Source: RFSX01 sp964591455
GTDB taxonomy: Bacteria > Bacteroidota > Bacteroidia > Chitinophagales > Saprospiraceae
Assembly (NCBI GenBank): GCA_964591455.1
Contig: CAZQDZ010000006.1
Location: forward strand, 62,001 to 126,000
Direction: 5' to 3'
Length of the DNA: 64,000 bases
The notes under the pieces were generated by a model that made no database searches, was not told the DNA's origin, and saw only the letters and a program-made list of their open reading frames with translations. Made by a program: the position numbers and the translations under genes. Shown here piece by piece: positions 33,147 to 42,408 of this stretch (position 1 is the first letter of the stretch; the number at the start of each line of letters is the position of its first letter).

Positions 33147-34349
33147 TTAGAATATTTGAAATAATTTATTAAGCCATCCTAAACTTATGCCAATTGTTAT
33201 TACAAGTATACTGATGCTAAGTATATTATGTATCGGTTTATTTCTATATGATTTTACAATTCCAGAGATATTACATAGGTAAATGAGAAATCCAGCTATG
33301 AGTGGCAGTAGTATAGCATTTGTGATTTGTGCAAATTGGATAATTAGGATTGGCTTAGCACGAAGTAGCGTAACTAAGATGCCTGCTGACAGGATAACTA
33401 TCCAGACCATTCTAAATCTCATAGATTTTTCATTATCAGACCAGCCTAGTAAACCTTTCGCCGTGTAGGCTGCTGCCAGTGGCGCAGTCAGGGCACTACT
33501 TAAGCCAGCTGCCATTAGGCCTATACCCATTAGGTATTTTGCCGCGCTTCCAAAGAGAGGCTCCAACTGATAGACAAAATCAGACGCTTTGGTCACATTA
33601 TCTAATTCTCCCCTAGTTGCTGCTGCTGTGATAATAATCATCATAGATACCATCCCACCTAGTAAAATGGCTGCTGTGTTTTCTCTTCTGATATCCTTTA
33701 AATCAGCACTTTTATTCCACTTTTTTGATATGGTAGACGCATGCAGAAATAAATTATAAGGTACCACAGTAGTCCCTATCAGTCCAAGAACCAATAGTAA
33801 ATCCACTTCTTGAAAATTGGGGATAAACCCTTTGAGCACTGAATTGAGATCAGGCTTTAGAAGTATAACAGTCGTTAAAAAACTTAAGCTCATGGTCAGA
33901 ACAAGTCCAATCAATATCTTTTCGATGAGTTTATAATTGCCTAAGTATAACAGGATAAATGCAATAGCACCTATGAGAACAGGCCATAAGTGATGCGTTC
34001 CTGCCAGAAGGTCTAGCCCTAATATGCCTCCCGAAATATTGCCAGCTTCATAGGCTGCATTCCCTACAACGATAGCGCCTAAGACAAGAACTATAGATAG
34101 TATTCTGCCTACCCCATCAGGAAACTGCTTGGCGATGGCTTCTCCTAGTCCCTCCCTTGTAGTCCAACCTAGTCTGGCTGCCATCTCCTGTAGGACGATC
34201 GTGGCTATAATAGCGAAAACCATAGCCCATAATAAGCTATACCCAGTCTGTACACCTGCAAGCGTGCAAGCGGTTACAGTACCTGGGCCTATAAATGCAG
34301 CGGCTACTAAGGTGCTAGGGCCAAAATATCTCCTAAACCAGTTATTCAT
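33147..34349 (-). CDS. Nramp/YcsG-like transporter, probable 5-oxoproline-linked permease
   Basis: A 400-residue membrane protein with about 11 helices and the overall Nramp fold (WFRRYFGPSTLVAAAFIGPG at the N-terminus). In true Nramp metal transporters helix 1 carries DPGN and helix 6 MPHN, whose Asp, Asn and Met bind the metal. Here helix 1 reads FIGPGTVTACTLAG with no Asp or Asn, and helix 6 reads TTVVPYNLFLHAST. Metal transport is therefore unlikely. In Bacillus the homologue YcsG sits with ycsF (pxpA), kipI (pxpB) and kipA (pxpC), and here it directly precedes pxpA, so uptake of 5-oxoproline or a related compound is the better guess. Its ATG overlaps the DUF2891 stop by 4 bases. The pxpA frame begins right after its TAA. 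Confidence 0.85.
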   Translation of the reverse strand: MNNWFRRYFGPSTLVAAAFIGPGTVTACTLAGVQTGYSLLWAMVFAIIATIVLQEMAARLGWTTREGLGEAIAKQFPDGVGRILSIVLVLGAIVVGNAAYEAGNISGGILGLDLLAGTHHLWPVLIGAIAFILLYLGNYKLIEKILIGLVLTMSLSFLTTVILLKPDLNSVLKGFIPNFQEVDLLLVLGLIGTTVVPYNLFLHASTISKKWNKSADLKDIRRENTAAILLGGMVSMMIIITAAATRGELDNVTKASDFVYQLEPLFGSAAKYLMGIGLMAAGLSSALTAPLAAAYTAKGLLGWSDNEKSMRFRMVWIVILSAGILVTLLRAKPILIIQFAQITNAILLPLIAGFLIYLCNISGIVKSYRNKPIHNILSISILVITIGISLGWLNKLFQIF

Positions 34350-35461
34350 CTACCCTTGCATTTGTAAGCATATAGGGCAAAGGAAGCCAACCAATGCTGT
34401 CCAGCATAATCACCATCTACGATGTTGCTTAGCGAATGTTGCATGTGTTCATCCGCAATCTGAATGCAATAGCTATTGTCTGACAACGTATATAGACACC
34501 ATGCTCTGCTAAAATTCAATCCATCAAGATGCACCAACTTACCATCAGACCGATCTTTGATTTCACCAGGCGCTAGTTTGGTCGATTGGTCATAGAGTCC
34601 TGGTAAAAAGGCACTACTCCACTTATTAAAGTCCTCTGAATTCATAACCTTTTTCATGATATCGAGCTCCTGTAGACAAGGCGATAAAAAATCATAACCA
34701 CTTGGTTCCCAGTCTATTGGGCAGTTTTTGTCCTCTTTGTAGAATCGAATGGCACTCTGTTCTATAATATCTTTGAGGGCAGTATCTCCTACAGCGATGG
34801 CATAATCATAAGCGAAACTGAGGCCGAAAGCCGTATTGCTATGTTCACCTACTCTTATAGGATATACCAGTTTAGGAAGGTAGTTCTGATACCCTTCTGA
34901 TATATAGGTGGCCAAAGGCTTTAGGTTATTATACCATTCTTTGGCTTGGGTGTCATCCCAAGTATATATTTCTTCACACAGCTTTAGTAACCATGCCCAG
35001 CCATAGGTTCGCTCAAATGACTTAGTCTGCTTATTCAATGAAAAATAGTCGACTTCCTTTTGAATGTTAACAGCAGTCAGATTCTCATTCAGCATTTGTC
35101 TGGCCCTATCACGCTGCGAAAGCTGCGGAAAATTCTTGAGTAAGTAGATTAAGGACCAATGTCCATGCACAGCAGAATGCCAATCGAAGCAGCCATAGAA
35201 TGCAGGATGGTGCTCTATCGGCATTTTCAAATCAGACGCTTGAGCGATGACATGCCCAGGTTTATAGGGTAGGGGATGCTGTATACAATCCAGAGGTAGT
35301 GAAGCGAATCTATCGGCCTCTGCTAAATCAAGTTGTATTGCTTTGCTAGTCATAGCTGGTTTTTGAGGGTGTTCCTTATTTGATGGCGGTCCTTCATTAT
35401 TGCATTGGTTGAGTATCAGGATGACCAGTATAGCTTGGCTGAAGCGTTTCAGTAGGTTCAT
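34346..35461 (-). CDS. DUF2891 family lipoprotein
   Basis: A 371-residue protein whose N-terminus looks like a lipoprotein signal (MNLLKRFSQAILVILILNQC, Cys at 20, followed by a polar linker), so it is probably anchored on the periplasmic or outer side. The rest matches the DUF2891 family: HHPAFYGCFDWHSAVHGHWS at about 83-102, YGWAWLLKLCEEIYTWDD, VGEHSNTAFGLSFAYDYA, CPIDWEPSGYDFLSPCLQEL and WLASFALYA. Its many His, Trp and Asp residues in helical context suggest an (alpha/alpha) barrel enzyme acting on a small ligand, but that is inference and no activity is known to me. It is the first gene of the DUF2891-Nramp-pxpABC operon and overlaps the Nramp-like gene by 4 bases (ATGA). Confidence 0.87.
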   Translation of the reverse strand: MNLLKRFSQAILVILILNQCNNEGPPSNKEHPQKPAMTSKAIQLDLAEADRFASLPLDCIQHPLPYKPGHVIAQASDLKMPIEHHPAFYGCFDWHSAVHGHWSLIYLLKNFPQLSQRDRARQMLNENLTAVNIQKEVDYFSLNKQTKSFERTYGWAWLLKLCEEIYTWDDTQAKEWYNNLKPLATYISEGYQNYLPKLVYPIRVGEHSNTAFGLSFAYDYAIAVGDTALKDIIEQSAIRFYKEDKNCPIDWEPSGYDFLSPCLQELDIMKKVMNSEDFNKWSSAFLPGLYDQSTKLAPGEIKDRSDGKLVHLDGLNFSRAWCLYTLSDNSYCIQIADEHMQHSLSNIVDGDYAGQHWLASFALYAYKCKGR

Positions 35462-35780
35462 TCTTTGAATATATCACTTGTCTCCTACAATTACTCACAT
35501 ATACAGACTAATCGTCTACGTATTCATCCCATAAATCACTTTCAAGGAAATCAGAGACACTAAAATCGGATCATTTCAGTAGACATATTACGATTTGGTA
35601 TAATGTTTGAAATAGTAGCAGTATGAATTACAAAAAAGTTGAATATGAAGTTCTTGATATGTGTAAGAGTCTGAAATTCAATAATATATACATTCAATAC
35701 GATTTGCTTATATGTATTTAGGAATTCATAATTACTTTTTTAATAAACATTTTAACGTAAGAACACAAAAATTTCTAATC
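35462..35780. other. Divergent intergenic region
   Basis: A 319-base region between the start of the pxp operon (minus) and a T9SS gene (plus), so it should hold both promoters. Candidates on the plus strand are tataatgtttg (about 35599-35609) and tacgatttg (near 35699), but each differs from TAnnTTTG by one spacer base. No gene or hairpin is supported. Confidence 0.45.
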
Positions 35781-38700
35781 ATGAAAAATTATTTAATCAC
35801 AAGCTTCAATACCAGTTTAGGGTGCATTATTGCGCTTTTTATGGTCTTGACCAGCTCAGACACAAAAGCACAGACCGTTACGGTTGCCCTTGAGGGAACG
35901 ATGGATGTGGCTTTTTGTGTGGAGAGTACAGACACGCTATGTTTTGATGTATCTGTTCTGGATGCTGACGGACAAGCAGTATCTTTATTATCTCTCCAGA
36001 GTGCATCCTGGATTGGTCCTAACGGATTTAACTCCTCGGATGTAGAACCATGTGTCGCAATTGATGATGTTGAAGTTGGAGGTACGTATACCTTGACGGT
36101 AACTTTTAACAATGGCAGCACAGCAGAAGGCGAAATTGAATTCGATGTATTTAATACATTTGAATTTGAAGACGAGGAAACAGAGTTTGTATTTCCTGAT
36201 TTGATGGATGACGATTGTATAATTAATTATACATTCGATGGTATCACATTGGACGCTGTAAACTGCGACGATGGTATGCAGACTGCATGCGCCAGACTTG
36301 TAGATAGCGATGGAATGACCATTGCAACTTCAATGGAGATATCAGTTGATCCACTGGACCCTTCAAGGCTTTATGGTGCCTTATCAGCTACTGATATAGG
36401 ATTTGGAGATTTCCAGCTTATCGTTGATTTTAAATCAGATGGTGATGTACTTGGCCAAATGATTTCAACGGTTTCTGCCATTGAAAGTAGAAATAATATA
36501 ACATGTAATGATTTAGTCAACTTTACCTTAACTAATAACTGTGAAGGCTTAGTGACGCCAGATATGGTGTTAGAAGGAGACTTTTGCTTTGATATGTTTG
36601 AGCTTGATTTAGAACATACAGAACTAGGCACTGAACTTTCTGGTACAGGTGAAGTAATGATTAATGAGCCAGGTCTATATAATGTAACTGTGACGGGATT
36701 GTCTGGATTGAGTTGCTGGAGTCAGATACTTGCTGAAGACAAATCGACACCAGAATTAGAATGCCAAGATCCAGTGGATGTGTATTGTTCCCAGAATGCA
36801 TTTTCTCCTGGCGCACAAATATGTGGTTACGGCAGATTTGCAGTAACGGAAGCATCAGTAGCCGCTGGAACATCGACAGTGATGTTGCCATTGGTATCTA
36901 CACAAGGGGCTCCAACAGGAACAGTAAAATCGATAGTATTAAATATAGATGGTGATATAGATAGAGTCATGGACTTGGCTTTCTCATTAGTTTCACCAGA
37001 AGGACTAGTTGCGGAATTGGTTAACTTTAATGATCCTGCATTTGCATCAGGAACCATGTGTGATCAGCCAAACTTTTTCCTATGCTTAGCTGATGATCCT
37101 TCGTTCAATAGCTATGGCTCATTTTTCGGCTTAGATGCATGTAGAAGACAGGTTAATGGTTACATAGGTAACTTCCAACCAGCAACCCCGTTTTCAACTT
37201 TCACAGGAGAAGATGTAGTCGGTAACTGGTCGTTAGAAGTTACGGCAGCAACGCCAGTGTCAGATTTGAATGCAAGCTTAGTCATTCTGACAAATGAAGG
37301 TACGCTAGCAGCGACTAATGATATCATGCAAAATACAGGTTGTCCTTCTAGTGTGATTACTATGGATTTCGAAGACGAAGTACTTAGTGATAACTGTGCT
37401 AGTGGAAACTGGCTTGTAGTGAATAGAACATTTACAGTAACTAATGAATCAACTAATGTTTCTGAATCTTGTTCTCAAGTAATTAATTTCTTACCATGGA
37501 CGCTAGAAGATGTAATCTTCCCTAAGAGTATGGATGGTGTAGAAAGTGAAGTTATAGATTGTAGCATTTTATTTGATGCAGATTATAACTTGAATCCAAG
37601 TCTAGTAGATTCTGAAGGTATTCCTTTGCCGTCATTGTCCGGAGAACCAAGAGTTCCTTTCGGTGAACTTTGTGGAAACTTTGAGGTGATGAGTGAGGAT
37701 CTTGTATTGGATCTATGTGGAGAATTCTCTAAGAAGGTCGTTAGAAGATGGTCTATACTAGACTGGTGTACTGGAAGTTTTAGAGAAGAAACTCAGATTA
37801 TAAAGATTGAAGATTTACAGCCACTTCAAGTGTCTTGTGCTTCAGAGACTAATGGAGGTATTCCATTAACGGATAGCGATGGTAATCAGATTACAGGTGA
37901 TGATGGACAGTTATTGTTTTTCTTTCCTGGTACTACTGATGCTAATCAGTGTGCAGGTACATGGGATATTATTCCTCCAGTACTTGTTCAGAATGCGTGT
38001 GATGCACATGAATTTGATTTTACAGTAGAATTTTTGATAGCTGATGCAGCAGGTGCACCACCTATCGATGGTGACTATGTTTCTTTTGATTCAGAAACTG
38101 GCGCAAGCGTAAATGGTACAATCAATCCTACTAGCATATCTAATTTACCATTAGGAATAACTTGGTTAAGATATTCTGTAGAGGATGAGTGTGGAAATAC
38201 TGGCCAATGTTTTACAGAGGTTGCAATAGTAGATGAGAGTAGTCCGACACCAGTATGCATAGAAAATACAGTAGTTGCTATAGGTGATGATGGAACAGCA
38301 TTTTTGCCAGCTGCATCTATAGACAATGGTTCATTCGATAACTGTGGTGTTGTGAGCAGAGGAATAAGTAGATTTGCTAACGGACCATTCACAGATGTAT
38401 TAGAGTACAGATGTGGATGTGTTATGAATGACGAAAGAGTGTATTTAGAAGTGACTGACGCTGCTGGAAATTCTAACATCTGCGCAGTAACAGTAGAAGT
38501 ACAGAATAATCAAGATTCACCACAATTATCTGGAGGTCCTATGAGTATGTCTAGAGATTGTGACTCTGGGTCATTTGATTTATTCTCTATATCAGAAGCG
38601 GGTAGAGCTACATTTAACTTGACTGCAAACTGTCCGACAACTACTGGATTTACAGTAGAAGCAACATTCAATGGTCAGGTAATCAGACCAGGTGATACGT

Positions 38701-40934
38701 TTGAACCAGGTGAGTGTGGCGCAGGTAGTGCTACAATTAAGTATGAAGTAACTGATGCTTGTGGAAGCATAGTAGGAAGTGCATTTAATCAAGGAATATC
38801 ATTCACTAATGATTTTTCAGGATTTTCTGTAAATAGATTCCCGCAAGACATTGATATAGATAATTGTACAGGCGGCACACAGCCAGAAGATCTTCCATTC
38901 GAAGCAGGCGCTGGCTACATTCAGACGACGTCAAGTGGATGCGGAAGTGATGTAGCCATATCATTTAGTGATGAAGTATTCCCTGACGTAGAGGATGCTT
39001 GTTATAAAATATTAAGAACGTGGACTGTAATTGATTGGTGTATTGTCAATGCTCCGGGTAATTCCGTGGAGGATGGACGAAGAACCGGCACACAATTAAT
39101 TGTAGTTAATGATTCTTCTGCACCTGTTATTACCAACCTGAGAGATGTTACTAGTAATGATCCAAGCTGTCAAACTTTATTGACCGAGGACGATGTTGAT
39201 TTTGAAATTTCTGATAATTGCACAGCAGTTGAAGATGTGATTGTTAATTTCCTAGTGGATGGTAATCCAACTAGTAATATATTCAATCAATTCTATAACA
39301 GTGGTACTACTATAACTATTGAAGTAGAAGACCAGTGTAGCAATGTCAATACATTCAGCTTCAGAGTATTCAATAATGATGAGCTGCCACCGACCCCTTA
39401 CTGTAACAGTCAGGTAGTGACGACACTTAACCCAAGTGGTATCGCAGAGGTATGGGTGTCTGATTATAGTCAAGGCGCTGATGATAATTGTGATCCTCAG
39501 GTGTCAGACTTCTTTATCAATGATTTAGGTCAGCGTACACAAGTATTGTCTTTCGATTGTGAAGATATACCTAACGGTATAGAGACACTGATTCCAATAA
39601 CGGTGTATTTTGAAGATGATTCTGGAAATCAGAATACATGTAATGTATCATTGATACTACAAGATAATTCAGATGTATGTCTTAATAGTCCTGGGTCTCT
39701 AATCGCAGGTTCAGTGCAGACAGATGATGCAAGAATGGTGCAAGATGTACAAGTAGCTCTGATGAGCAACAATGTCATGAGAGAAATGTCTATTACTAAG
39801 AATACTGGTGATTATGCATTCCATGCGGTAGAGACGAATAATAGTTATTCTGTTGTACCTCACAAAAATGACAATGTACACAATGGTGTGAATACAGTTG
39901 ATTTGATATTAATACAGAGACATATTCTAGGGTTGAACAGATTTGATTCGCCTTACAAAGTGATCGCTGCAGATACTGACAACGATAATAGAATTACTGG
40001 AGCTGACTTGGTAGAACTGAGAAAACTGATATTAGGTGTGACTTCTACGTTCCCTAATGGACAGCTCTCTTGGAGAATACCTGTGAAAGATCAGTTATTT
40101 GTCAATGAGAACAATCCGTTCCCATATGCAGAAGATATCACAATCAACAATCTAGGTGAGAATGTAACTAATCAAGATTTCGTAGCCGTTAAGATTGGTG
40201 ATGTGAATTATAGTTCTGTTGCGTCTCTTACTGAAGGTGAAGCGTTGACTACAAGAAGTAGCAAGACCTTATCGCTTTCGATAGAAGACCAAACACTATA
40301 TTCAGGTGATTATGTGACTATTCCAGTTACTGCAGAAAACATGGTTGATATCGCAGGACTTCAAAGTACAATCAGCTTCAATGCTGCTAGTATGACGTTC
40401 GAAGGTGTAACACCAGGCGCATTAAACTTAAATGAAGCTAACTTAGGTTTACATAATGTAGAACATGGTTACATATCATTGAGTTGGAATGAGCTGAATG
40501 GCATCTCTGTAGATGCAAATACAGTATTATTCGAAATGACATTTAATGTACTAGATGATGTTACATTAAGCGAGCAACTCTTCTTGAGTTCAGCTCAGAC
40601 AACATCTGAAGCATATACTGGATCTATGGAAACAGTATCATTGAAGTTAAACTTCGAAGGTGCAGAATACGATGAATTCGTATTATTCCAGAATATTCCA
40701 AACCCATTTGCTGATAACACAGAAGTTAGATTTAGCCTTCCAGGCCAATCTGATGTAACGTTGACAGTATTTGACGTGGCGGGTAGAGAACTATTGAGAA
40801 AAGTGAGCAATTACGAAGGAGGCAGCCACACAATTTTATTGAATAGTGGAGAATTATCTTCTACAGGAGTTATGTACTACAAGCTAGAATCAGCTTACGG
40901 TACTGCCAGCAGAAGAATGATTCAGATCAGATAG
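35781..40934 (+). CDS. Large T9SS-secreted protein with P-domain, dockerin-like and cohesin-like domains
   Basis: A 1717-residue exported protein. The ATG at 35781 (MKNYLITSFNTSLGCIIALF, then TKAQ) gives a clean signal peptide; the frame extends 23 codons upstream, but that part is atypical. At about 346-510 lies a proprotein-convertase P-like domain (GTVKSIVLNIDGDI, VMDLAFSLVSPEGLVAELVN, then VGNWSLEV). The middle consists of Cys-containing beta repeats with motifs such as VRRWSILDWCTGS and LRTWTVIDWCIVN, as in gliding-adhesin-type proteins. At about 1370-1425 is a dockerin-type I-like segment (GVNTVDLILIQRHILGL, then ADTDNDNRITGADLVELRKL). At about 1490-1625 follows a cohesin-like domain (IAGLQSTISFNAASMTFEGV), and the last ~80 residues are a T9SS CTD (FQNIPNPFADNTEVRFSLPG). 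Likely an adhesin or surface scaffold. A strong terminator follows. Confidence 0.92.
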   Translation: MKNYLITSFNTSLGCIIALFMVLTSSDTKAQTVTVALEGTMDVAFCVESTDTLCFDVSVLDADGQAVSLLSLQSASWIGPNGFNSSDVEPCVAIDDVEVGGTYTLTVTFNNGSTAEGEIEFDVFNTFEFEDEETEFVFPDLMDDDCIINYTFDGITLDAVNCDDGMQTACARLVDSDGMTIATSMEISVDPLDPSRLYGALSATDIGFGDFQLIVDFKSDGDVLGQMISTVSAIESRNNITCNDLVNFTLTNNCEGLVTPDMVLEGDFCFDMFELDLEHTELGTELSGTGEVMINEPGLYNVTVTGLSGLSCWSQILAEDKSTPELECQDPVDVYCSQNAFSPGAQICGYGRFAVTEASVAAGTSTVMLPLVSTQGAPTGTVKSIVLNIDGDIDRVMDLAFSLVSPEGLVAELVNFNDPAFASGTMCDQPNFFLCLADDPSFNSYGSFFGLDACRRQVNGYIGNFQPATPFSTFTGEDVVGNWSLEVTAATPVSDLNASLVILTNEGTLAATNDIMQNTGCPSSVITMDFEDEVLSDNCASGNWLVVNRTFTVTNESTNVSESCSQVINFLPWTLEDVIFPKSMDGVESEVIDCSILFDADYNLNPSLVDSEGIPLPSLSGEPRVPFGELCGNFEVMSEDLVLDLCGEFSKKVVRRWSILDWCTGSFREETQIIKIEDLQPLQVSCASETNGGIPLTDSDGNQITGDDGQLLFFFPGTTDANQCAGTWDIIPPVLVQNACDAHEFDFTVEFLIADAAGAPPIDGDYVSFDSETGASVNGTINPTSISNLPLGITWLRYSVEDECGNTGQCFTEVAIVDESSPTPVCIENTVVAIGDDGTAFLPAASIDNGSFDNCGVVSRGISRFANGPFTDVLEYRCGCVMNDERVYLEVTDAAGNSNICAVTVEVQNNQDSPQLSGGPMSMSRDCDSGSFDLFSISEAGRATFNLTANCPTTTGFTVEATFNGQVIRPGDTFEPGECGAGSATIKYEVTDACGSIVGSAFNQGISFTNDFSGFSVNRFPQDIDIDNCTGGTQPEDLPFEAGAGYIQTTSSGCGSDVAISFSDEVFPDVEDACYKILRTWTVIDWCIVNAPGNSVEDGRRTGTQLIVVNDSSAPVITNLRDVTSNDPSCQTLLTEDDVDFEISDNCTAVEDVIVNFLVDGNPTSNIFNQFYNSGTTITIEVEDQCSNVNTFSFRVFNNDELPPTPYCNSQVVTTLNPSGIAEVWVSDYSQGADDNCDPQVSDFFINDLGQRTQVLSFDCEDIPNGIETLIPITVYFEDDSGNQNTCNVSLILQDNSDVCLNSPGSLIAGSVQTDDARMVQDVQVALMSNNVMREMSITKNTGDYAFHAVETNNSYSVVPHKNDNVHNGVNTVDLILIQRHILGLNRFDSPYKVIAADTDNDNRITGADLVELRKLILGVTSTFPNGQLSWRIPVKDQLFVNENNPFPYAEDITINNLGENVTNQDFVAVKIGDVNYSSVASLTEGEALTTRSSKTLSLSIEDQTLYSGDYVTIPVTAENMVDIAGLQSTISFNAASMTFEGVTPGALNLNEANLGLHNVEHGYISLSWNELNGISVDANTVLFEMTFNVLDDVTLSEQLFLSSAQTTSEAYTGSMETVSLKLNFEGAEYDEFVLFQNIPNPFADNTEVRFSLPGQSDVTLTVFDVAGRELLRKVSNYEGGSHTILLNSGELSSTGVMYYKLESAYGTASRRMIQIR

Positions 40935-40958
40935 AAACTGACGGAAACTTACGTGAAG

Positions 40959-40987
40959 CCGCATCTCTGCAAAGAGGTGCGGTTTTT
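40959..40987 (+). terminator. Rho-independent terminator
   Basis: ccgcatctct (40959-40968) pairs with agaggtgcgg (40973-40982) around a gcaa tetraloop: ten pairs including one G-T, followed by ttttt. It lies 25 bases after the stop of the large T9SS gene. Confidence 0.92.
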
Positions 40988-41047
40988 CTAATTAATAGAA
41001 GTTGTTTTGGATTTAAATTCATATTCAATTTGATACTAGAAACTTAA

Positions 41048-42352
41048 TTAATCACTAATAATATTCCCTGCCAGCAATTTGAGTTGAAGTTCTGAAATGT
41101 GGACATTAAGGATGGCATTATTTAGATTGGTCCTTGCAGTGAGAAGATTAAGCTGGGCTTGTCGAAATTCTACAGAATTGACTTGGCCAGCATTAAATAA
41201 TTCTTGTGTTCGTCGAAAATTTTCTTCATTGATAGATAAGGCATTTTCTTCTACCTCTACAATGTAAATGGTATTCTTGTAGTTGGCCCAGCCATTGACT
41301 AAGTCTCTTTCTATTTGCTGCTGTATTTGCTGGCGCTGCAGTTGTTGGCTATTGAGAGCGATGGCTGCATTTTGTTTTCTTAGATTTCTAGAGCCATCAT
41401 AGAGAGGCCAATTGATTCCTATGTTGCCCGCAAAGCCTCTCGAATTGGATGAGGTGATAAAAGCTTCACTTGGATTGTCCTGCAATGAAAGATTATAAGA
41501 AGCACCCGCGACTATTGTTGGTTTGTTCTCTGCTTCTATAATATCCAAATCCATATTGCTTATAATCTGATTTTGCTCATTGATCTGTAAGGAGGTGTTT
41601 TGGTCTTTATAATCTTGGAGCAATTTTTCTATGTTGACCTGCTCATTGATATTGGTTTCAAGTGATATGTCATATTCTATATGAATGGGTCTCCCCATAG
41701 AGATATTGAGATTTCGTTTTTCATTATGTAGAATTGTTTGGGCATTGATAAGGTTAATGCTATCTCTTTGTAAGTCCACCTGTGCATTGAGCACAGAGAG
41801 GCCATTTCCTCTTCCTAGTTCCAATTCATACTCTGCTCGTTGTTGTCTTGCTGATGAAATATCTATAGTGCTTTCTAGGGCAGCAATATTTTCTTTGAGT
41901 TGAGCGACTGTATAGAAGCTGTTATATACTTGTAGCAAGCTTTGCTCTATCTCCTGTCTAAGTTGCATGTCAGATAGCAGTAGTGATTCTTTGAGTTGTT
42001 CTAAGTTCAGGCCTCGCCTTTTGTCATAGAGGGTGTAATCTGCACGGAGGCCTGCATTAGCACCTAAAGTAAGTGCATTGGATGTATTAGCTTCATTTCC
42101 ATTATTGAATTGCTGAGAACTGCCACCAAGGTTTCCATTCACACCACCGTTGGCTGATACTGTTGGAAGGTAATTGTTGAGTTTCTTGTCTGTCAGATTT
42201 TTGGCTATTTCTACGTTGTTCTCAGCAATCTTAATCCCAAAGTTATTGTTTAGAGTTATAAGTTTGGCCTCGTCTAAGGATAACAGATTCTGAGCGGTTA
42301 GATGGAAGGCTAAGGTGAGTATTATTGTGAGAACAAAAATTATTTTATTCAT
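41048..42352 (-). CDS. TolC-family outer membrane efflux protein
   Basis: A 434-residue outer-membrane channel of tripartite efflux systems. Signal peptide about 1-20 (MNKIIFVLTIILTLAFHLTA), then the typical duplicated helical structure: LLSLDEAKLITLNNNFGIKI AENN-type start, KLNNYLPTVSANGG, LKENIAALESTIDISSARQQ, and in the second half NKPTIVAGASYNLSLQDNPS, NIGINWPLYDGSRNLRKQNA and FRRTQELFNAGQVNSVEFRQ. Long coiled-coil stretches rich in Gln, Asn and Leu are evident. It is the last gene of the adaptor-RND-TolC operon, 56 bases after the RND gene. Confidence 0.93.
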   Translation of the reverse strand: MNKIIFVLTIILTLAFHLTAQNLLSLDEAKLITLNNNFGIKIAENNVEIAKNLTDKKLNNYLPTVSANGGVNGNLGGSSQQFNNGNEANTSNALTLGANAGLRADYTLYDKRRGLNLEQLKESLLLSDMQLRQEIEQSLLQVYNSFYTVAQLKENIAALESTIDISSARQQRAEYELELGRGNGLSVLNAQVDLQRDSINLINAQTILHNEKRNLNISMGRPIHIEYDISLETNINEQVNIEKLLQDYKDQNTSLQINEQNQIISNMDLDIIEAENKPTIVAGASYNLSLQDNPSEAFITSSNSRGFAGNIGINWPLYDGSRNLRKQNAAIALNSQQLQRQQIQQQIERDLVNGWANYKNTIYIVEVEENALSINEENFRRTQELFNAGQVNSVEFRQAQLNLLTARTNLNNAILNVHISELQLKLLAGNIISD

Positions 42353-42408
42353 AATTAATTGATCTAATTATCTGAAATAATGAGATTGATTATAGGGTAT
42401 TATTTTTT

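Noticed and set aside
33011..34349. Nramp-PxpA fusion by TAA readthrough
   Set aside because: The two frames are identical and separated only by TAA, but PxpA is a normal separate subunit, and an ATT start right after the stop explains its full length. Readthrough would need special context that I do not see.
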